This document shows positions 5,980 to 9,419 of a DNA stretch of 9,419 bases, in pieces. The notes under the pieces are model-generated. The model was not told the origin of the DNA. It ran no database searches and saw only the letters and a program-made list of their open reading frames with translations. Every line of letters starts with the position of its first letter. The stretch's first letter is position 1. Origin of the DNA: Pseudomonadota bacterium (GTDB lineage Bacteria; SAR324; NAC60-12); NCBI GenBank assembly GCA_014381795.1, contig JACNKY010000284.1, positions 1 through 9,419 of the forward strand, read 5' to 3'. The position numbers were made by a program, and so were the translations under genes.

Positions 5980-6440
5980 ATCATATTTATTTTCTGATGG
6001 AAAACCAGTCGTCTGCCGATTCTCGTTGCAAATTATTTCCAGTCTTTTTAAAATCCATAGAAAACCATGGCAGATAAGAATTATCACTTCCAGCAAAAGC
6101 TGACTATCCGTAAATTTACGTAGAAGTCCTAGATAAAATATTTTATTCAATTAAATCAATTAGTAAAACATTTAAGAATTTAGTTTTAAGTTCTCGATTC
6201 TACTAAAAAAAACCAACTTTCTTAATAATCCAACTTGTATTAGTTGTTTTTCGTTGAGATTTTGATTGGTCGGATAATTTACGAAAAATTCGGAGTTATT
6301 ATACGTTTTTCGTTCCAATTATTTCAATCCTGAGTCTGTTCCATTGACGGCAGTGTTGTTAACTCCAATAGTTGTACAGGCGGAGTTAGAAAATTCTGCT
6401 AGAATCGCTGCTCTATATTTCTTAGACTCCGGGAGGACAA
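5980..6440. other. AT-rich spacer full of short palindromes and repeats
   Basis: No gene is convincing in these 461 bases. There are two perfect palindromes, CGTAAATTTACG (6109-6120) and ATAAAATATTTTAT (6133-6146), in the region that would be upstream of the small minus-strand gene. Further right are three copies of TTTTTCGT or its complement (6247-6254, 6281-6288, 6306-6313), two copies of CGGAGTTA (6291-6298, 6381-6388) and its complement TAACTCC (6360-6366). The last two form a seven-pair stem with a 15-base loop. Confidence 0.55.
6281..6388. repeat. Cluster of short direct and inverted repeats
   Basis: CGGAGTTA occurs at 6291-6298 and 6381-6388 with the complement TAACTCC at 6360-6366. 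ACGAAAAA (6281-6288) is complementary to TTTTTCGT at 6306-6313, and GTTTTTCGTT occurs at both 6245-6254 and 6305-6314. The arrangement suggests a regulatory array or a decayed repeat in front of the ORF at 6441. Each unit is short enough that chance cannot be excluded in such AT-rich DNA. Confidence 0.4.
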
Positions 6441-6446
6441 TTGTCC
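6435..6446. promoter_or_regulatory. Perfect palindrome covering a ribosome binding site and TTG start
   Basis: GGACAATTGTCC is a perfect 12-base palindrome that spans part of the Shine-Dalgarno-like GGGAGG (6431-6436) and the TTG start codon at 6441. With GG (6432-6433) and CC (6448-6449) pairing beyond one mismatch, the transcript could fold over its own start site. Confidence 0.35.
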
Positions 6447-6854
6447 CCCGATGAGTTTTTTCCCAGGCAGGAATCATTTCAGTATTGGACTCCAAAGAAA
6501 CGTAACCTGAATGAAAAGGCGCAGGGAACTGTCTGGTTTATGTTAGATCTTCCTGAGTCGTCAAAGAAGCGTGTGATTGAGGTGCGGAACTTAAATATTC
6601 TTTCTTTTGAGGCTTTTCTCAAAAGCGGGATTTCAAAAGTTATCGTAATCTATGAATATGCTGTTAATCTAAGTCAGTCCCTTTATTTTACTGTCGACAG
6701 TAATCCCGGAAAGAGTAAATTCCTTTTTATTGCTAAGCAGAAAATTGGTAGACTGATCTTGGGTTTCGAGAGTCAGAAAGTGAGAGGGGAAATGTTGGAC
6801 CGCAGTCTTCTAAAAAGGTGGCAGATGAAAAACAGCCGGTATAAGCGGAAATGA
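6441..6854 (+). CDS. Doubtful hypothetical protein, possibly part of a decayed gene
   Basis: This is a 137-codon frame with TTG start and GGGAGG only four bases before it; I recognise no family. The translation is basic, with hydrophobic stretches near 57-74 (SGISKVIVIYEYAV) and 93-108, and it ends in a Lys/Arg-rich tail (LLKRWQMKNSRYKRK) typical of out-of-frame reading. From about 6752 the other two plus frames look more protein-like than this one. One gives an acidic Ser/Glu stretch (6752-6841); the next gives an Asp/Glu/Ala linker and a transmembrane helix (6829-6948). The whole may be a frame-broken gene for a membrane-anchored protein. No homolog is known to me. Confidence 0.25.
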   Translation: MSPDEFFPRQESFQYWTPKKRNLNEKAQGTVWFMLDLPESSKKRVIEVRNLNILSFEAFLKSGISKVIVIYEYAVNLSQSLYFTVDSNPGKSKFLFIAKQKIGRLILGFESQKVRGEMLDRSLLKRWQMKNSRYKRK

Positions 6855-6951
6855 AGATTCTGCTGAAGCACCAAAATGGATGCTTGTGATAAATTATCTT
6901 ACAGTTTCTATTGGAATTTTAATGGCAATAGCTAATTTTTTTATCCAGTAA
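6829..6951 (+). pseudogene. Possible remnant: acidic linker plus one transmembrane helix
   Basis: This frame is open for 40 codons and ends at TAA 6949-6951. It reads through an acidic linker (GNEDSAEAPKW) into a clean 22-residue hydrophobic helix (MLVINYLTVSIGILMAIANFF). The only ATG, at 6880, sits directly before the helix and lacks a ribosome binding site. The part upstream of the in-frame TGA (6826-6828) is not available in this frame, while the overlapping frame ending at 6844 continues the acidic character. The simplest reading is the C-terminus of a gene with one or more frameshifts; a chance open frame is the alternative. Confidence 0.25.
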
Positions 6952-6957
6952 AATACC

Positions 6958-6971
6958 CGAAACGGTTTTCG
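6958..6971 (-). terminator. Weak hairpin downstream of the ABM-fold gene
   Basis: CGAAA and TTTCG pair around a four-base loop, 33 bases beyond the stop of the minus-strand ABM-fold gene. On the minus strand the sequence after the stem is GGTATTTT, only a partial T-tract, so termination is plausible but weakly supported. Confidence 0.25.
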
Positions 6972-7003
6972 TTGGCACTTTATTTATTATTTCTTTCTTT
7001 ACT

Positions 7004-7321
7004 TCAGTTCAGGACTTGTCCTTCAGAGGATTCTATCTCGATTCCAGCAACCCATTGTCCCTGGAAATTGTAATTATTTTCTTCCATCTGCTCAAAAAAC
7101 CATTTTGGATCATTTCCTTCAAGATGAATTTTGTGGGCCTGTTTGTCCTTGAATACCTGTGTGTAGAGGAATACATTTTTCTGTTCAGCATTTCTGCAAA
7201 CAAAAAATTGATCCATTCCACTTTGGTTTTCAAGACATTTGTAACGGTAATCATTGATCAAGATCTCAATTTTTTCGAGATCTCCCTCAACAACTGCTGT
7301 GACATGTACGACGTAACTCAT
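7004..7321 (-). CDS. ABM-fold (antibiotic biosynthesis monooxygenase-like) small protein
   Basis: This 105-residue single-domain protein has the dimeric alpha/beta-barrel pattern of the ABM superfamily. There is a first strand, SYVVHVTAVVEGDLEKI (2-18), and a helix ending in the family's small-residue turn (KCLENQSGMDQFFV, 28-41). A second strand pair reads VFLYTQVFKDKQAHKIHLEG (50-69), with the typical conserved His66 after the Ala/His helix, followed by a final aromatic-rich helix (KWFFEQMEE). Members oxidise quinols or polyketides without cofactor, bind haem, or are of unknown role; nothing here decides between these. ATG 7321 is chosen over an in-frame TTG at 7339, because the -10 box TATAAT at 7347-7342 places the transcript start near 7335. 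No clear ribosome binding site is seen. The gene stands alone in a gene-poor area. Confidence 0.62.
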   Translation of the reverse strand: MSYVVHVTAVVEGDLEKIEILINDYRYKCLENQSGMDQFFVCRNAEQKNVFLYTQVFKDKQAHKIHLEGNDPKWFFEQMEENNYNFQGQWVAGIEIESSEGQVLN

Positions 7322-7341
7322 GTGTATAAGTTTAATCAAAG

Positions 7342-7347
7342 ATTATA
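7342..7347 (-). promoter_or_regulatory. -10 box for the ABM-fold gene
   Basis: On the minus strand a perfect TATAAT lies about 20 bases upstream of the ATG at 7321. No good -35 hexamer is present at 16-18 bases, where the sequence reads GCACTT at 17, so activation may be needed or the site may be fortuitous. Confidence 0.35.
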
Positions 7348-7386
7348 TTTGAGGGCTTCATCAAAAGTGCATAATAGCAAAAAATC

Positions 7387-7429
7387 ATCATAACATTTCA
7401 TTTTGAGCGAAGCGAAAAATCTTAATGAT
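7387..7429. repeat. Imperfect inverted repeat around GAGCGAAGCGAA, MITE-like
   Basis: ATCATAACATTT (7387-7398) pairs with AAATCTTAATGAT (7417-7429) except for one bulge and one mismatch. The interior reads TCATTTTGAGCGAAGCGAAAAATC. This interior closely resembles the dispersed intergenic repeat of form TCATTCTGAGCGAAGCGAAGAATC that I recall from many unrelated bacterial genomes. Only one copy is in this window. Confidence 0.45.
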
Positions 7430-7754
7430 ATTTGTGAGCTACTTTATAGAGTAACCAAACTTGCTGCTTTATGCGATAAAACAATTAGTTAAAATGTCTT
7501 TTATTCAAAAACTAACGATAGCCGAGTTGAATCTTTCTTTGGGCAGAATTCACTAGCTGTTAGTCTCAAATGCAACAACAGCTTTAATTCTCACTGCTTT
7601 AATTACAAGAAAGCAAAACAGGATTTTGTAGTCAACAGAATGAATCAGCAGAAAAGTTTTAGGCTCTTGCTGTTGAAAAATATCAAAAAGCGGCAGTAAT
7701 TAAACTAAGAAGCAATTCATACAATTTTCAACAGTATTTCAACTAAGAAACAAA

Positions 7755-7783
7755 TTGACTCCGGTTTACACATGAGCTACATT
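7755..7783 (+). promoter_or_regulatory. Promoter of the PhyH-like oxygenase gene
   Basis: TTGACT (7755-7760) matches the -35 consensus at five of six positions. After exactly 17 bases comes TACATT (7778-7783), matching at four of six. Transcription would start near 7790, about 30 bases before the ATG at 7821. Confidence 0.45.
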
Positions 7784-7820
7784 TTAGCATTTATAACTGT
7801 CAGCTATCTGAAAGACGAAA

Positions 7821-8774
7821 ATGAAAAATCGTTATGGATTTGGAGATAACGCACCTGGAAATAACAGCGTTTCTAATCTAACTTCTTCAGCATTAAAAGG
7901 AATAGTGAAAACTCTGCCACTCAGAGTTTTGAGCGCAATTGACTTCGAGTTCTGGCAGCACAATGGTTATGTTATTATCAGGAATGCAGTAAGTAGTGAA
8001 GCTGTGGCGGCAACAGTAGGGCTGTTATGGGAGTTCCAGGAAATGGATCCAAATGATTCAAAAAGTTGGTATCGACCGCAGTTGCGGGAAAATAAAATGC
8101 AGGAACTAAATAATTCCGGCATGGTTGAATGTTACAACAATCAGGTCCTGTGGAACAACCGTCAGAATCCCCGAGTTTATGACGCTTTCGTTGATCTCTG
8201 GGATCGTGAAGACTTGTGGGTCACCATTGATCGCGCAAACCTCAATCCGCCTAATCGACATGGACGTGACTTCAGTGGATTTATTCACTGGGATGCAGAC
8301 ACTTCGCTGACACTGCTGCCGGTCAACGTGCAGGGTGTGCTCGCATTATCAGACACTACACATGAAACAGGCGGTTTCCAGTGTGTACCAGCACTTTATC
8401 GTGATCTAGAACAGTGGCGCTTAAGACAGCCTGCGGAACGCGATCCTTTTGTTCCTGATTTGAAGGGTTATGAAACAGAATTTGTGCCAATGAAAGCCGG
8501 TGAGTTGCTGATCTGGAACTGCCTGCAGCCGCATGGTGTACGTCCGAATAAATCGGAAACTGTACGACTGGCGCAATACATTTCCATGGTTCCGGCTGAG
8601 GAAAAAAATGAAACTATTCGTGAGTGGCGGACGCAATCATGGACAGCACGTATTGCTCCGGATGGTTACGCTTTTCCGGGTGATCCAAGAAACTGGGAGC
8701 AGACACGTTATCCCAAAGCTGAATTAAGCACTTTGGGAGAAAAACTGCTTGGTAGTCAAAGCTGGAACCTTTAA
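7821..8774 (+). CDS. Phytanoyl-CoA dioxygenase (PhyH) family Fe(II)/2-oxoglutarate oxygenase
   Basis: This 317-residue protein has the double-stranded beta-helix fold of the PhyH family, which hydroxylates small molecules or acyl substrates using Fe(II), O2 and 2-oxoglutarate. An N-terminal helical part ends with FEFWQHNGYVIIRNAVSSE (42-60), the family's typical opening. The iron triad is visible as H156-x-D158 (FIHWDAD) and H238 (LQPHGVRPN). R249, eleven residues after the distal His (SETVRLAQYI), is expected to hold the 2-oxoglutarate carboxylate. ETGGFQCVPALYRDL (182-196) is the conserved GG-x-x-x-x-P segment seen in PhyH enzymes. The substrate is unknown; the 30-residue N-terminal extension is likely disordered. 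It is monocistronic, and its codon use is more GC-rich than the flanking spacers. No strong ribosome binding site is present (GAAAGACGAAA precedes ATG). It converges on the dienelactone hydrolase-like gene. Confidence 0.88.
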   Translation: MKNRYGFGDNAPGNNSVSNLTSSALKGIVKTLPLRVLSAIDFEFWQHNGYVIIRNAVSSEAVAATVGLLWEFQEMDPNDSKSWYRPQLRENKMQELNNSGMVECYNNQVLWNNRQNPRVYDAFVDLWDREDLWVTIDRANLNPPNRHGRDFSGFIHWDADTSLTLLPVNVQGVLALSDTTHETGGFQCVPALYRDLEQWRLRQPAERDPFVPDLKGYETEFVPMKAGELLIWNCLQPHGVRPNKSETVRLAQYISMVPAEEKNETIREWRTQSWTARIAPDGYAFPGDPRNWEQTRYPKAELSTLGEKLLGSQSWNL

Positions 8775-8802
8775 CACCGTTTTTGCACCTGTGACAATTG
8801 CA

Positions 8803-8842
8803 TCTTTTACTTTTGAACTCATCTTTTGGCAAAAGTAAAAGA
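8803..8842. terminator. Long perfect inverted repeat between convergent genes
   Basis: TCTTTTACTTTTG (8803-8815) and CAAAAGTAAAAGA (8830-8842) are perfectly complementary over 13 bases with a 14-base loop. It begins 28 bases after the oxygenase stop and lies about 120 bases beyond the stop of the converging gene. The stem is A/T-rich and has U runs within its arms rather than after it. It is therefore not a textbook intrinsic terminator but is well placed to act in both directions. Confidence 0.5.
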
Positions 8843-8963
8843 GGACGGGTTTAGAAAATTCTGTATCTCAGTCTCTTTGGAGAATGTTTTTTGAGCTAAT
8901 AATCTTTCAGGTAAATTGTATAAAATTGAAAAAGTATATATAAAATCAAACAATCATCAATTA

Positions 8964-9419
8964 CTATTCCGGTTGCTTAAGATTCCTTGCAAACAAGGAC
9001 AAGATCCTATACCAGTGTCTTTCTGAGGCAGCCATGTTATATTTTTCCATTCTGTCAGGAAAGACGAAACCATGCACTGTTTCAGGGTACCATTCTACAC
9101 GATAATTAATGTCTGTTTCAGCAAGATATTTTTCAAGCGATTCAATCATTTCCTTCGGAACCCACACATCATTTTCTGCACAGCCAAAATAAATTTCTCC
9201 TTTTACTTTATGCGAACTTAGATGAGGTGACTGTGCTGAATCGGTGAAGAGTTCAACACCGTGAATGCTTGCAGTGGCCCGGATTCGATCATTGATTGCA
9301 GCTGCAGCGGCAAAAACGAATTGTCCGCTCATGCAATAGCCAAGACAACCCACGGGGCCTTTTGATGCAGTTTCATGTTTCAGCGCTTCTACTAACAGAT
9401 GCTGACAATCTTTTACTAG
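8964..9419 (-). CDS. Dienelactone hydrolase family protein, N-terminus cut by the window edge
   Basis: The frame runs from the window edge to TAA at 8964, giving the last 151 residues of an alpha/beta hydrolase. Dienelactone hydrolases open lactone rings in halo-aromatic catabolism, though many members act on other esters. Numbering within the fragment, the nucleophile elbow is GYCMSG with Cys29, the acid is Asp84 (CAENDVWVP) and the base is His116 (ETVHGFVFPDR). The Cys-Asp-His triad is thus intact and of the DLH type rather than Ser type. The oxyanion segment normally GYCxGG has Ser in place of the first Gly. About 80-90 N-terminal residues should lie to the right. No start or promoter is visible. 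The gene converges on the oxygenase gene; both could act on small organic substrates, but they are not in one operon. Confidence 0.85.
   Translation of the reverse strand, partial: LVKDCQHLLVEALKHETASKGPVGCLGYCMSGQFVFAAAAAINDRIRATASIHGVELFTDSAQSPHLSSHKVKGEIYFGCAENDVWVPKEMIESLEKYLAETDINYRVEWYPETVHGFVFPDRMEKYNMAASERHWYRILSLFARNLKQPE

Larger units (their letters stand above)
7322..7820. other. Gene-free AT-rich spacer with repeat-like elements
   Basis: The 499 bases between the ABM-fold gene and the oxygenase gene hold no credible reading frame. They include an imperfect inverted repeat around GAGCGAAGCGAA (7387-7429), two close copies of GCTTTAATT (near 7580 and 7596) and CTGTTGAAAA with its complement TTTTCAACAG (near 7670 and 7725). 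The promoter of the oxygenase gene is at the right end. Confidence 0.5.

Noticed and set aside
5687..5997. Plus-strand 36-codon ORF with a good AAGGTG ribosome binding site (ATG 5687) overlapping by ATGA a 66-codon ORF (5797-5997).
   Set aside because: Both lie antisense to the small minus-strand gene, whose composition is more protein-like. The 66-codon product is rich in Phe, Tyr and Arg, as expected of an antisense shadow. The ribosome site and ATGA overlap are probably chance.
5980..6150. N-terminal extension of the small minus-strand protein to a 148-residue form.
   Set aside because: The extra part is hydrophobic and AT-driven and includes two perfect DNA palindromes. Starts at 5979 or 5970 give a compact product, the latter with a weak ribosome site.
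1..9419. Defence system, prophage, CRISPR array, tRNA or insertion sequence.
   Set aside because: I looked for repeat-spacer arrays, tRNA-like cloverleaf arms, transposase or integrase motifs and toxin-antitoxin pairs, and saw none that hold up.

Overview
The window looks like an ordinary chromosomal stretch of a free-living Gram-negative bacterium with an AT-rich genome (roughly 40% G+C by eye, much lower between genes). Gene density is low: several gaps of 200-500 bases separate short transcription units. The mix of SelO, an NfuA-type Fe-S protein, a phytanoyl-CoA-dioxygenase-like enzyme and a dienelactone-hydrolase-like enzyme would fit a marine proteobacterium or relative such as the SAR324 group, but that placement is a guess. 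I see no rRNA, tRNA, CRISPR array, intact insertion sequence or phage module.

Layout. At the left edge (minus strand) is the start of a secreted Sel1/TPR-like protein. A divergent AT-rich spacer follows, then selO (629-2125, +), a protein-AMPylating pseudokinase. Next comes a three-domain rhodanese / A-type / Nfu iron-sulfur protein (2456-3382, +), followed 92 bases later by a small metallo-beta-lactamase-fold protein with a degenerate metal site (3475-4074, +). These converge on an ATP-grasp ligase (4122-5372, -). From about 5400 to 7820 the sequence is gene-poor. It holds a small unrecognised minus-strand protein (5704-5979), a doubtful plus-strand ORF with possible frame-broken continuation (6441-6948), a small ABM-fold protein (7004-7321, -) and many short palindromes and repeats. 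The right part has a PhyH-type Fe(II)/2-oxoglutarate oxygenase (7821-8774, +). It converges, across a long perfect inverted repeat, on the 3' part of a dienelactone hydrolase family gene (8964-9419, -).

The most interesting feature is regulatory. selO and the Nfu fusion gene carry the same promoter block: TTGACA, then CAGTGT exactly 17 bases after the start of that hexamer, then a 19-bp near-palindrome of form TAGnACTA-n3-TAGTnCTA just downstream of the -10 region. The core resembles the GACTA-www-TAGTC core of IscR-type Rrf2 operators. One regulator, possibly an Fe-S or redox sensor, may therefore co-control the AMPylator SelO and a cysteine-less-rhodanese Nfu scaffold. SelO is linked in the literature to oxidative stress, which fits, but the link here is inference from sequence only.
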